From Firmicutes bacterium UBA3910 (GTDB lineage: Bacteria > Bacillota > Limnochordia > Darwinibacteriales > Darwinibacteriaceae): a DNA stretch of 21,691 nt. The notes below the pieces were generated by a model that did not search any database, had not been told where the DNA came from, and saw only the letters and a program-made list of their open reading frames with translations. Shown here piece after piece: positions 9,010 to 17,269 of the stretch; within the stretch, counting starts at the first letter, position 1; every line of letters begins with the position of its first letter. The position numbers and the translations under genes are program-made. The stretch is taken from positions 1-21,691 of the forward strand of contig DGFC01000139.1 in assembly GCA_002391465.1 (NCBI GenBank). Direction: 5' to 3'.

Positions 9010-9385
9010 GCATTTCCCATTCTTTATTTAGCTCCAAGATCAACTCTACCTCACCCACGCCCAAACCAAGCTGTTTTGCGATGACGTTAATATCATCTTC
9101 CTGCTGTGCCAGTTCCAATACGGCCAGCACTTTAGGCGATCTGGCCCGGTCTGGGGCAATAGCCGTGTTCAGTTTTGCCTGCAGCTCCAGGAGGGCGTTA
9201 TGCCTCGCCTGAATATCCTCGATAAATTCCTGCTGACGGCGCTCAAGTTCTTCCATGGCATCATCAAACATCGTCTCAAAAAGCGTGTAATCCTCGCTAC
9301 TACGGGTAAACAAAGCTGGCCGCGTCACAAACAGCACAACAACGGCCAGGGCAATGCCTAGCAGAAACACTAGAAAGTACTCCAT
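8993..9385 (-). CDS. SwrB-like membrane-anchored protein (YlxL/DUF6115-like)
   Basis: A 130-aa protein with one N-terminal membrane helix (residues 3-21), a charged, probably coiled-coil stretch (about 35-80, rich in Glu, Gln and Arg), and a C-terminal helix-turn-helix-like segment, INVIAKQLGLGVGEVELILEL, in the last 35 residues. The layout and the position between the sigma-28 gene and rpsB match B. subtilis swrB (ylxL), whose product promotes assembly of the flagellar export apparatus and hook-basal body completion. Sequence similarity to SwrB itself is not obvious by eye, so the assignment rests on architecture and synteny. It carries a GGGGG-rich ribosome-binding site and starts 10 nt after the previous stop. 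Its 3' end contains the rpsB -35 element. Confidence 0.75.
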   Translation of the reverse strand: MEYFLVFLLGIALAVVVLFVTRPALFTRSSEDYTLFETMFDDAMEELERRQQEFIEDIQARHNALLELQAKLNTAIAPDRARSPKVLAVLELAQQEDDINVIAKQLGLGVGEVELILELNKEWEMLAESE

Positions 9386-9395
9386 AGTCTACCCC

Positions 9396-9686
9396 CTAAG
9401 CGCGCAGATCAATCCTGCGCCCGCGAGTGGGAGGACGCCTCTCCTCTTTCTCCTTAGGCTCCCCTTCCTGGTCACGGCGCTGTCTGCGTTGTTCGTCCTC
9501 TGTACGCCTGCGCACCTTATCTTTGGCCTGGCTGTGGTCAACCCTTCGCTGGCGCACCTCGAAATCTTGAGAAACCTGCGGCGCCATCCTCCCGGCAGCC
9601 CCAGTCTGATCCCCTTCCCTATTTATACGGGGGACCTGGTCGGAACGGGAGACAAGCACTTGAAAGTCGGGGAATTTAATCGACAC
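9396..9686 (-). CDS. Small highly charged flagellar-operon protein, function unknown
   Basis: A 96-aa protein starting GTG at 9686, one base after the sigma factor stop, with GGAGG seven bases upstream, so it is well placed for translation. The N-terminal third (SIKFPDFQVLVSRSDQVPRI) is moderately hydrophobic; the rest is dominated by Arg, Glu, Gln and Lys with no membrane helix, and it ends GRRIDLRA. Composition suggests disorder or extended helix. Small proteins with a similar plan sit after fliA in other Clostridia as far as I recall, but I know of no assigned function. Its co-location with swrB-like and sigma-28 genes suggests a motility role; that is inference. Confidence 0.7.
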   Translation of the reverse strand: MSIKFPDFQVLVSRSDQVPRINREGDQTGAAGRMAPQVSQDFEVRQRRVDHSQAKDKVRRRTEDEQRRQRRDQEGEPKEKEERRPPTRGRRIDLRA

Positions 9687-9687
9687 G

Positions 9688-10470
9688 TCAATCCCTCCGT
9701 TTCTCGAACTCCTTAAAAGAACCGCGCAGCGTCATAATCACCTTGGTATGGATCTGGGAAACCCTCGATTCGGACACATTAAGCACATGGCCGATTTCCT
9801 TGAGGGTTAGTTCGTCATCGTAGTAAAGGGACAGAACAAGCTGTTCCCGCTCGCTCAAGGACTCAATCGCTCTGGCCAACTCGTCTACCGTCTCACTTTG
9901 TACTACAATCTCGTCGGGACTCTGGTCATCAGCAGAGACTAAATCTAGCATGTGCAAGCTGTCGTCCGAATCCTTGGCAGCGAGCGTTTCATCGAGGGAG
10001 AAAAGGTTTACCCCCCTCACCTCATCCAAGAGTTCATAGTAACGTTCCATAGGCACGTCTAAGGCAGCCGCTATTTCCGCATCCGCAGGGTTTCTGCCGA
10101 GCTTATTTGTCAAGTGGTAGATGGTGTCTTCCAGTTCCCTGGCCTTAGCACGGGTACTACGGGGAACCCAGTCCATGGAACGGAGACCGTCTAGGATTGC
10201 CCCGCGAATCCGGGTGGAAGCGTATGTTTCAAACTTGATGTTCCGGGTATAATCGAATTTCTCAATAGCATCGAGCAGGCCGAAAAAGCCAAAACCCTCC
10301 AAATCACCCACATCAACGCTATTGGGCAGATTGATGGCCAAACGGCCGGCCACATATTTCACCAGGGGAATATATTCCTCTACCAAAAGGTTGCGGGCCT
10401 CTTCACTCTTTGCCTCTTTATATTCCCTCCAGATTTCATTCAGCTTTTCCTGTTCACGTTTTGCCGTCAT
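9688..10470 (-). CDS. sigD: RNA polymerase sigma factor for flagellar operons (sigma-28, FliA/SigD/WhiG family)
   Basis: This alternative sigma factor directs late flagellar genes such as flagellin. At 260 aa it is close to SigD (254) and WhiG. Region 2 is visible at about 26-100: LVEEYIPLVKYVAGRL, DLEGFGFFGLLDAIEKFD, then YASTRIRGAILDGLRSMDWV. Region 3 follows with RELEDTIYHLTNKLGRNP. Region 4 at the C-terminus has LSEREQLVLSLYYDDELTLK, then EIGHVLNVSESRVSQIH, a complete helix-turn-helix. Start ATG 10470 overlaps the stop of the PilZ gene as ATGA, so its synthesis is probably coupled to that gene. An anti-sigma FlgM gene is not in the window. Confidence 0.95.
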   Translation of the reverse strand: MTAKREQEKLNEIWREYKEAKSEEARNLLVEEYIPLVKYVAGRLAINLPNSVDVGDLEGFGFFGLLDAIEKFDYTRNIKFETYASTRIRGAILDGLRSMDWVPRSTRAKARELEDTIYHLTNKLGRNPADAEIAAALDVPMERYYELLDEVRGVNLFSLDETLAAKDSDDSLHMLDLVSADDQSPDEIVVQSETVDELARAIESLSEREQLVLSLYYDDELTLKEIGHVLNVSESRVSQIHTKVIMTLRGSFKEFEKRRD

Positions 10471-11120
10471 TCTACACTGCTGTCCTCCCGAGCCATGTCG
10501 CGCAGTTCGATTTGGCGTTTATAAACATACTGGATAATGTGCATGCGGACCGGTTCCGGCAGATCGATGAAAGCGAAACCAAAATCGAAACCCTCATCGT
10601 TTGGCACAAGACGGGCTAAATAGGCGGCAGCTTTTACCGTTTCACCTTCTAATGTGAAAGAAACCTCCACTTGATCGTCGGCTTCGAAGGGAAAAGAAGT
10701 CCGCAGCAAAAACCCACCGCCGCTCAAATTAAGAATTACGCCGAGCCGGGCATCCAGCTTCTCCTCTCCCCGCACCGGAACGAACACAGCGTCAATAAAC
10801 ACGGGCACACGTACAAATCTCCGGTCCTGTGTCTTAACCCATTCCCCTTTCAGCCGCAGCTGCAGGAGGGGAATCGGATCGGTAAGACGCCTTTCCACAA
10901 CGGCTACGTTCCGAAAGCGTCCTTCTTGGGAGATGGCTGTTGATTTAAATTCAATAACCAGATCTGTGCCCACCCTTATGGGAACCAAGGCGCCCCGATG
11001 GATAGGTGCACCGACAATAATCAGGTCATCTTCTACATCTTCGACACGCGTCCGCAGCACCATGCGTCCGCTGGTATTTTCAACATGCAGTTCAACAAGT
11101 TGGTTGGGAAGAATCCGCAT
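10467..11120 (-). CDS. PilZ-domain flagellar brake protein (YcgR/YpfA-like)
   Basis: The 217-aa protein has two parts. Residues 1-95 look like the YcgR-N (PilZN) beta-barrel, and 96-200 are a PilZ domain with both c-di-GMP-binding motifs: RRFVR at 100-104 (RxxxR) and NLSGGG at 131-136 (N/DxSxxG). Such proteins bind c-di-GMP and slow or stop the flagellar motor by contacting the rotor or MotA (YpfA/MotI in B. subtilis, YcgR in E. coli). There is no signal peptide or membrane helix. It lies between flhG (14 nt) and the sigma-28 gene (4-nt ATGA overlap), occupying the interval where B. subtilis has cheB-cheA-cheW-cheC-cheD. No diguanylate cyclase is in the window. Confidence 0.9.
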   Translation of the reverse strand: MRILPNQLVELHVENTSGRMVLRTRVEDVEDDLIIVGAPIHRGALVPIRVGTDLVIEFKSTAISQEGRFRNVAVVERRLTDPIPLLQLRLKGEWVKTQDRRFVRVPVFIDAVFVPVRGEEKLDARLGVILNLSGGGFLLRTSFPFEADDQVEVSFTLEGETVKAAAYLARLVPNDEGFDFGFAFIDLPEPVRMHIIQYVYKRQIELRDMAREDSSVE

Positions 11121-11134
11121 ACTTCTCTGCCTTT

Positions 11135-11992
11135 CTAGACTTGGAAAAATTGGTATACACGGGAAAAGAATCCCTTAATTCCCACTGCCGCGTCTTGAGG
11201 CACTTCTCCTGCCAAAATGTTTGCAATTCGTTTGATAGATCTGCTGGCCATAGAAGACGGGTAGGAAAGTAGAAAAGGTACCTGCTGTCCCACTGCCCTG
11301 TTCACCTGCTGCTCATCAAGGAGGTATCCTATATACTCAACCTCTCTCTGCACATATTCTCGCAGAACAGAGTTGAGTTTCTCAGCCACCGCTTCCGCTT
11401 CACCCGGATTGCGGGCCATGTTGACTATCAAACGTATTTGCGCCTGAGGATTGCGCTGAAAAACCACTTTGATTAAGCCATAGGCATCGGTAATGGCGGT
11501 TGGTTCGGGTGTGGTCACCACCAATACCTCATCGGTGGCCAGAGCAAAGCTAAGTACATTCTGGCCGATGCCAGTGCCTGTATCCAAGACAACGAAGTCG
11601 AACTCTCGGTTCAGCTCATCCAAGGATTTTACAAACTGCTCTAAGCGCCAACCGGTTAGATTGGCCAGCTCGGACATGCCTGAACCGCCAGCGAGTAATT
11701 TGATACCCAATGGACCGTCCTCAATAATCTCCACGAGTGTTTTCTCCCCGCGAAAAACGTGACCTAGATTATATGGAGGGGTGATACCCAGGACAATGTC
11801 TACGTTAGCTAAACCCAGATCCACATCGATTAAGGCTACACAGTTGTCCAACTGGCGCAAAGCCAAGGCCAAGTTGACAGCTATGTTCGTCTTACCAACT
11901 CCACCTTTGCCACTTGCCACCACGATGACCCGCGAGTTAGACTTTTGACCTTTATTCACAAGTTTTCTTAATCCGACAGCCTGATCTCTCAT
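11135..11992 (-). CDS. flhG: Flagellar number/position regulator FlhG (MinD/ParA-family ATPase)
   Basis: FlhG (YlxH, FleN) is a dimerising ATPase that limits flagellar number and stimulates the GTPase FlhF. The 285-aa product has the deviant Walker A GKGGVGKT at residues 28-35 and the switch stretch DVDLGLANVD at about 56-65. VVLDTGTGIGQNVL follows, and a C-terminal amphipathic membrane-targeting helix is likely. Its N-terminus MRDQAVGLRKL contains the DQ-x-x-x-LR element through which FlhG activates FlhF, so both partners appear functional. The start ATG at 11992 overlaps the flhF stop as ATGA, consistent with balanced production of the pair. Confidence 0.94.
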   Translation of the reverse strand: MRDQAVGLRKLVNKGQKSNSRVIVVASGKGGVGKTNIAVNLALALRQLDNCVALIDVDLGLANVDIVLGITPPYNLGHVFRGEKTLVEIIEDGPLGIKLLAGGSGMSELANLTGWRLEQFVKSLDELNREFDFVVLDTGTGIGQNVLSFALATDEVLVVTTPEPTAITDAYGLIKVVFQRNPQAQIRLIVNMARNPGEAEAVAEKLNSVLREYVQREVEYIGYLLDEQQVNRAVGQQVPFLLSYPSSMASRSIKRIANILAGEVPQDAAVGIKGFFSRVYQFFQV

Positions 11993-13044
11993 CTTACATC
12001 CCCTAAAATGAGTTGAGCAAGTCGTTCGCCGTCTGCAACCTCGATGTCCTCAGGAACTCCCTGCCCAGTAGTGACAAAAGCTAAAGGCACTTCTGCTCGC
12101 ATACAGGTGTGGAGAATTACTCCATGGCTCGAGGTTTCATCGAGTTTGGTAACTGTAACCCTGTTGGGCGACAGTTGGGAAAAAATCCTTACTATTTCAT
12201 CGACATCCCGCATTTTAGTAGTAGCACTCACAACTAAGTGCTTTTCTGCCTCTATGCCTTCCAAATAGCTTTTGAGTTCCGCTATCTGAAGATGGCTGTG
12301 CTGACTGCGGCCGGCAGTATCGATCAGAATGAGATCCTTGTCCTTAAACTTGGCCAAAGCAGCACGGAGGTCTTGCGGACTGTAAGCAACTTCCAAGGGC
12401 ACAGCAATTATATCGGCATAAGTTCGCAGTTGGTCCACAGCCGCTATCCGATAGGTATCGACTGTGATCAAGGCCACACTCCGCTCATCAACAAGGGCAA
12501 AGTTGGCGGCCAGTTTAGCAATGGTTGTTGTTTTGCCCACACCCGTTGGACCGATGAAGACCACAATCTTCTGCTCACCAGAAAAATCCCAGGGCTCAAC
12601 TGTGGTAATATGCCGGGCCACAACCGCTGCCAAGCGATCCCACACTTTGTTCACATTGCTCCACTCCGCCTTTGGCAGCTCACTCAAGGTCTCTTTTATC
12701 AGTTTTTGGGCCAGCTCCTTGGGAATATCCCTGCCCACCAGCTTTACGTATAAAGCCTGAACAGCTTCGGACCACTCAGATCGCTCCGGGCTGGCTGTGT
12801 CCTGGCCTGCTGCAGCGGGAGCTCGCAGGGGTGCTTCCCCATTTACAGCGTTATTTCTCCTGCGTCTGGGCTGGTTATCCGGATCATGGGCACCCAGCAC
12901 CTCGTAGTGGCGTGGCCCGATCTTCCCGAAAAACCAACGCCTTTTGTGGGAGGTGTGTAAGATCACAGCATCGCTGCCAAACTCGCTGCGCAGCTTTTCC
13001 ACTGCCTCCTGCATTGTCTTCCCCGTAAACTTCTTAATGCGCAT
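11989..13044 (-). CDS. flhF: Flagellar biosynthesis GTPase FlhF (SRP-type)
   Basis: FlhF is the third SRP GTPase, recruited to the site of basal-body assembly. The 351-aa protein has a variable basic B domain (residues 1-95, including PRRRRNN near 60), an N domain of helices, and a G domain with GPTGVGKT at 165-172, DTYR at 196-199, DTAGR at 242-246 and TKLDE at 299-303, the SRP GTPase G1 to G4 motifs. Start ATG at 13044 lies four bases after the flhA stop, and the stop overlaps flhG. The short acidic-basic linker at about 52-95 is typical of the poorly conserved region. It works with FlhG downstream. Confidence 0.95.
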   Translation of the reverse strand: MRIKKFTGKTMQEAVEKLRSEFGSDAVILHTSHKRRWFFGKIGPRHYEVLGAHDPDNQPRRRRNNAVNGEAPLRAPAAAGQDTASPERSEWSEAVQALYVKLVGRDIPKELAQKLIKETLSELPKAEWSNVNKVWDRLAAVVARHITTVEPWDFSGEQKIVVFIGPTGVGKTTTIAKLAANFALVDERSVALITVDTYRIAAVDQLRTYADIIAVPLEVAYSPQDLRAALAKFKDKDLILIDTAGRSQHSHLQIAELKSYLEGIEAEKHLVVSATTKMRDVDEIVRIFSQLSPNRVTVTKLDETSSHGVILHTCMRAEVPLAFVTTGQGVPEDIEVADGERLAQLILGDVR

Positions 13045-13048
13045 CGTA

Positions 13049-15097
13049 TCAGTTCACCGTCCCAATCACCTGCACCTGATCATCTGGACTAATTTCGTTA
13101 TACGATAAGACTACCAGTCGCGGAATGGCCCGTTCTGTGAGCCTCTTCAGAGCCATCCTAATCTGGGGAGCAACCAGAACAATCGGATAGGGCAGCATAT
13201 GCCGTTCCAATGACTCTCCCAGCTGTCTATACAGTTCCTGGAGCTGCCGAGGATCCATCGTCACCGTTATTCCCCGCTCCGTGTGGTCGATACTCGCTGC
13301 TATCTCTTCCTCCCACTGAGGACTTAGGGTAAGCACTGTTAGCTGCCCGTTCTCCACATATCCCTGGGTTACTTGTCGGCCCAGGGCTTCCCGTACATAT
13401 TCAGTCAGATAGTCCGTATCCCGAGTGATGGCGGCCGTATCCGCCAGTGTCTCCAAAATGGTAATGAAGTTGCGGATGGGTACACCCTCTCGCAGAAGGT
13501 TCTGGAGTACTTTCTGAATCTCACCAATAGTGAGCAGATCGGGGACGAGTTCTTCCACAACCGCGGGATAGTCTGAGCGTACCCCGTCCAACAATGTCTG
13601 GACTTCCTGACGCCCAAGAAGTTCATGGGCATGTTCCCGAATAATCTCGGTTAAGTGTGTGGCCAGAACTGCCGGCGGATCCACAACCGTATACCCCGCG
13701 TATTCAGCCCGCTCCCGCTGGGAGCCGTCGACCCACAAGGCATCCAGGCCAAAGGCCGGCTCCTTGGTGGGAATTCCTGAAATAGTCTCAGTAACCCCTC
13801 CCGCGTCCATTGCCAAATAGTGGTTGACCATTAGTTCTCCACGGCCAACCTGAACTCCTTTAATCTTGATCACGTACTGATCCGGGTTTAGCTGGAGATT
13901 ATCTCGGATACGGATGACAGGAACCAACAATCCCAAATCCAAGGCTGCTTGGCGTCTGATCATGCTGATGCGCTCAAGCATATCACCTCCCTGGGACTCA
14001 TCAACCAAGGGAATTAGGCTGTAACCTATCTCCAACTCAATGGGGTCAATTTGGAGCAGTGAAATCAGACTCTCTGGTTTTCGCGATTCTTCAATTTGCT
14101 GCTGTTCAAGGGTTTCGTCCTCAGTCAGTTCAGCTTCCTTCTGGGAGCGGAACATCCCCACAGCAAGGCCAATAAAAAGAAACCCAATGACGAAGAACGG
14201 AATGGTAGGCATCCCCGGCACCAAACCCATCAGGATTATCACTGCGCCTGCTGTGGCTAGAACTTTGTACTGGGAAAAAAGTTGGCTGGTCAAGTCCTGA
14301 CCTAGGTTGTTCTCCGATGCCGCCCGCGTGATAATAATACCCATGGCCGTAGATACCAACAGGGCAGGAATCTGCGAAACCAATCCATCACCGATACTAA
14401 GCAGTGTGTAGCGGGTTAAAGCGGTGGTAAAATCCAACCCCTTTTGGAACATGCCGATGGCGAAACCGCCCAAAACGTTAATTATCGTGATAATAATGCC
14501 GGCGATCGCATCCCCTTTTACGAACTTGGAAGCACCGTCCATTGCGCCGTAAAAGTCCGCTTCTCGGGCGATCTGCATCCTGCGATGGCGGGCCTCCGCC
14601 TCGGAGATCAGACCAGAGTTTAGGTCCGCGTCGATACTCATCTGCTTACCTGGCATGGCATCGAGGGTAAATCGTGCAGCAACTTCGGCTACCCGCTCCG
14701 AACCTTTGGTGATTACAACAAACTGGACAACCACTAAGATGAGGAAGATAACAAAGCCTACGACATAGTTGCCCCCAACCACAAAGTTGCCGAACGCTTG
14801 AATAATCCGGCCCGGATTGCCCGTAAGCAGGATGAGCCGAGTTGAGGATACGTTGAGGGAAAGCCTAAACAACGTGATAATCAAAAGGAGTGACGGGAAA
14901 GCCGCGACTTCAAGTGGTTCGCGAATGCTCATGGTAATGAGCAGAATCAAAAGGGAAAGACTGATATTGGCCGCAAGCAAAACGTCTAAAAGAAACGCCG
15001 GCAGCGGCAGTACCATCATAATGATGATCGTTACAATGGCCAGCACCACATAAAGATCGCTGTACCGTCCTAGATTGGAAGTAATGTTCCGTGCCAC
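13049..15097 (-). CDS. flhA: Flagellar type III export gate protein FlhA
   Basis: FlhA forms the nonameric ring and proton-coupled gate of the flagellar type III secretion system. Length 682 aa is standard. The N-terminal half has about eight membrane helices. The FHIPEP signature and linker are visible around 150-215 (RFTLDAMPGKQMSIDADLNS, then AREADFYGAMDGASKFVKGD, GIIITIINVLGG). The soluble C-terminal half holds the subdomains that dock chaperone-substrate complexes, including LQLNPDQYVIKIKG and HLTEIIREHAHELLGRQE. The start is GTG at 15097, with GGGGAGG nine bases upstream, giving a normal N-terminus. It is 15 nt from flhB. Confidence 0.97.
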   Translation of the reverse strand: MARNITSNLGRYSDLYVVLAIVTIIIMMVLPLPAFLLDVLLAANISLSLLILLITMSIREPLEVAAFPSLLLIITLFRLSLNVSSTRLILLTGNPGRIIQAFGNFVVGGNYVVGFVIFLILVVVQFVVITKGSERVAEVAARFTLDAMPGKQMSIDADLNSGLISEAEARHRRMQIAREADFYGAMDGASKFVKGDAIAGIIITIINVLGGFAIGMFQKGLDFTTALTRYTLLSIGDGLVSQIPALLVSTAMGIIITRAASENNLGQDLTSQLFSQYKVLATAGAVIILMGLVPGMPTIPFFVIGFLFIGLAVGMFRSQKEAELTEDETLEQQQIEESRKPESLISLLQIDPIELEIGYSLIPLVDESQGGDMLERISMIRRQAALDLGLLVPVIRIRDNLQLNPDQYVIKIKGVQVGRGELMVNHYLAMDAGGVTETISGIPTKEPAFGLDALWVDGSQRERAEYAGYTVVDPPAVLATHLTEIIREHAHELLGRQEVQTLLDGVRSDYPAVVEELVPDLLTIGEIQKVLQNLLREGVPIRNFITILETLADTAAITRDTDYLTEYVREALGRQVTQGYVENGQLTVLTLSPQWEEEIAASIDHTERGITVTMDPRQLQELYRQLGESLERHMLPYPIVLVAPQIRMALKRLTERAIPRLVVLSYNEISPDDQVQVIGTVN

Positions 15098-15112
15098 TGC
15101 CGTAAACCTCCC

Positions 15113-16198
15113 CTATATCGTCCTACGTTTGAGACGGTAGACAAATGCTAACACCTCTGCTACTGCCGGATACAGCTCCGCAGGGATCTCCTGACCCACT
15201 TCGGTCGTTGCGTATAAAGCCCGGGCAAGCTCCGGGTCTTCTACTGTAGTAATACGATGTTTCTGCCCTTCTTCCTTGATTTTCTGGGCAATAATTCCTC
15301 GGCCCTTAGCTACTACCTGGGGCGCAGCCATATCTTCCGGGCTGTAGCGTATGGCAATTGCGTAATGGGTCGGGTTAGTTACAATCACGTCTGCCGTGGG
15401 TATTGCCTGCATCATGCGCTGAGAAGCGATCTGCCTCTGGCGCTGGCGGATTCTGGAACGAATCAGCGGATCACCCTCCAGCTGTCGAAACTCTTCCTTT
15501 ATTTCCTCTTTTGACATCTTTATGCTGTCCTCAAATTCCCGCCGCTGGAACCAGTAGTCAAAGGCGGCAATGACCATAAGGACGAGCCCAACCCTGATAC
15601 CCACCCTGTAAATACTGTCCGCCATAAGCCTAGCGCTCTGGCTGAGGGGCAGCAGGCCGAGTTGGGGCAGCCACTCCAAGTTACCCCGCACCTGGGTATA
15701 AACCAGATAACCTATTAACCCCACCTTGAGAATGGACTTAAACAGCTCTACAATGGCCCGTTTGGAGAAAATGCGCTTGAACCCTTCCAGAGGATTGATC
15801 CGGGCCAGGTTGGGTTTTAACCCTTCTCCTGAAGTCATAAAGCCGACCTGTACAATCTGGCTGAGGGATCCTACTAGTAAGAACATGAGCAGAATGGGTC
15901 CAACAATGAGGGCGAGCCTAACTAGGGCAACTAAGAAAAGGGCCTTAAAACCTGCTGCATCGCCCTGCCAAGCAGCCATGTTTGCTAGGAAGTAATGCAC
16001 CGTGTCCTTCAGCTGACTGGTTAAGTAGGGTCCGAGCAGATTAAGGCCTAAAAAAGCCGCAAGCACAATGAGGGCGGTACTGACCTCCACACTCTTGGCC
16101 ACCTGCCCCTTCTTACGGGCCTCTTCCCTGCGCCGGGGTGTAGCAGGTTCTGTCTTTTCGCTGGCAAAAAACTGTAGGTTAATGCGGGAAACGTCCAT
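15113..16198 (-). CDS. flhB: Flagellar type III export protein FlhB
   Basis: FlhB is the export switch that changes substrate specificity from rod-hook to filament proteins after autocleavage. The 361-aa protein starts FFASEKTEPATPRRREEARK at residues 10-29, the conserved amphipathic region, followed by four hydrophobic segments. The cytoplasmic domain includes the autocleavage motif NPTH at residues 275-278 (cut between Asn and Pro), followed by YAIAIRYSPEDMAAP and VAKGRG. The start ATG immediately follows the fliR stop (TAAATG). It contacts FliK, the hook-length ruler, which lies outside this window. Confidence 0.97.
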   Translation of the reverse strand: MDVSRINLQFFASEKTEPATPRRREEARKKGQVAKSVEVSTALIVLAAFLGLNLLGPYLTSQLKDTVHYFLANMAAWQGDAAGFKALFLVALVRLALIVGPILLMFLLVGSLSQIVQVGFMTSGEGLKPNLARINPLEGFKRIFSKRAIVELFKSILKVGLIGYLVYTQVRGNLEWLPQLGLLPLSQSARLMADSIYRVGIRVGLVLMVIAAFDYWFQRREFEDSIKMSKEEIKEEFRQLEGDPLIRSRIRQRQRQIASQRMMQAIPTADVIVTNPTHYAIAIRYSPEDMAAPQVVAKGRGIIAQKIKEEGQKHRITTVEDPELARALYATTEVGQEIPAELYPAVAEVLAFVYRLKRRTI

Positions 16199-16975
16199 TT
16201 AGCCTCCCCCCACAACGAGCAGGCCTTCAAGGTAGCGGGCCAAAAGGCCATCTGCGGCAAAAAGCTGGCTGATGATATGGACAAAAACAGGTAGGGCAAA
16301 AACGATCACAGCCATACCCACCATAATCTTTATGGGAAAACCCAACACAAAAACGTTGATTTGGGGAACTGCCCTGATCACTATCCCCAAACCAATATCG
16401 GTCAAGAGGATGGTTGCTACTATTGGCAGGGCAATTTGTACGGCAATGACAAAAACCTCACCAATCAGTTCTGTAATAAGGGCCGCGGACGGCTGGAAAC
16501 TGAAGGCACCGCCCAGGGGGATAGCCCTGAAGGAACTATGCAGTGCCTGCAATACCCATAGGTGGGCATCCAGACTAAAAAAAACAAGTGAGGCTAGGAC
16601 ACGGTTGAACTGGGAAAAAACAGGAACCTGCCCCCCTAAGGCAGGATCAAAAACACTTGCCATACCAAACCCAATGGGTGTGTCGATAAAATGGCCAGCG
16701 ATAGTGACAGCTGAAAAAACCAGAATAAGGACAAAGGCCAAAAGCAAACCAACTGCCACTTCCTGCAGCGCCAGCACAGCCAGCACGCCTAAGTGCTCCG
16801 GATTGTAAGCAGCATCTAACTCAGGCATCACGGCCAATGCACATAACGCGGCCAGGCCAATCTTAACTAAGATGGGCGCGTTACGCATATTAAGCACAGG
16901 AATAACAACCAAAAAAGTGGCAAACCGAATTAAGGCCAAAGCAAAACGGACAAAATCCACAAGAGAAACACCCAT
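16199..16975 (-). CDS. fliR: Flagellar biosynthesis protein FliR
   Basis: FliR is a core component of the FliP5-FliQ4-FliR1 export gate. The 258-aa product is hydrophobic throughout with about six to eight membrane segments. Family features include IDTPIGFGMASVFDPALGG around residues 98-116 (the GxxMAxxxDP stretch) and FPIKIMVG near the C-terminus. Start ATG at 16975 has GGAGG six bases upstream. It follows fliQ by 12 nt and its stop abuts the flhB ATG, the canonical P-Q-R-B-A order. Confidence 0.95.
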   Translation of the reverse strand: MGVSLVDFVRFALALIRFATFLVVIPVLNMRNAPILVKIGLAALCALAVMPELDAAYNPEHLGVLAVLALQEVAVGLLLAFVLILVFSAVTIAGHFIDTPIGFGMASVFDPALGGQVPVFSQFNRVLASLVFFSLDAHLWVLQALHSSFRAIPLGGAFSFQPSAALITELIGEVFVIAVQIALPIVATILLTDIGLGIVIRAVPQINVFVLGFPIKIMVGMAVIVFALPVFVHIISQLFAADGLLARYLEGLLVVGGG

Positions 16976-16987
16976 GGGTACCCTCCG

Positions 16988-17257
16988 TTATCTCACAAAC
17001 GATGGCATACTGGTCAGTAAACGACTGGCAAAATCCACAAGGACGCGGATCATCCAGGGGCCGAAAACGACCAGCGAAACCAAAACGGCAACGATCTTGG
17101 GAATAAACGTTAAGGTCTGTTCCTGGATTTGGGTAGTCGCTTGAAAAAGGCTTACCAATAAGCCCACAACCATACCTATACCCAACGCGGGTCCCGCCAC
17201 CAACAGTACAGTCAGGACTGCTTCCCTCGCCAAACTGATTACAGCCTGATCCGTCAT
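16988..17257 (-). CDS. fliQ: Flagellar biosynthesis protein FliQ
   Basis: An 89-aa protein with two membrane hairpin helices, the standard size. It starts MTDQAVISLAREAVLTVLLV, followed by GPALGIGMVVGLLVSLFQA, TTQIQEQTLTFIPKI, which are the strongly conserved FliQ signatures (the TQIQEQTLTFxPK loop in particular). Four copies wrap around FliP and FliR in the export gate. It is 12 nt from fliP and 12 nt from fliR. Confidence 0.97.
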   Translation of the reverse strand: MTDQAVISLAREAVLTVLLVAGPALGIGMVVGLLVSLFQATTQIQEQTLTFIPKIVAVLVSLVVFGPWMIRVLVDFASRLLTSMPSFVR

Positions 17258-17269
17258 CGCTTCACATCC

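Noticed and set aside
12238..12753. 171-codon plus-strand open frame opposite flhF
   Set aside because: Lies entirely within the well-conserved FlhF GTPase on the other strand; no recognisable domain.
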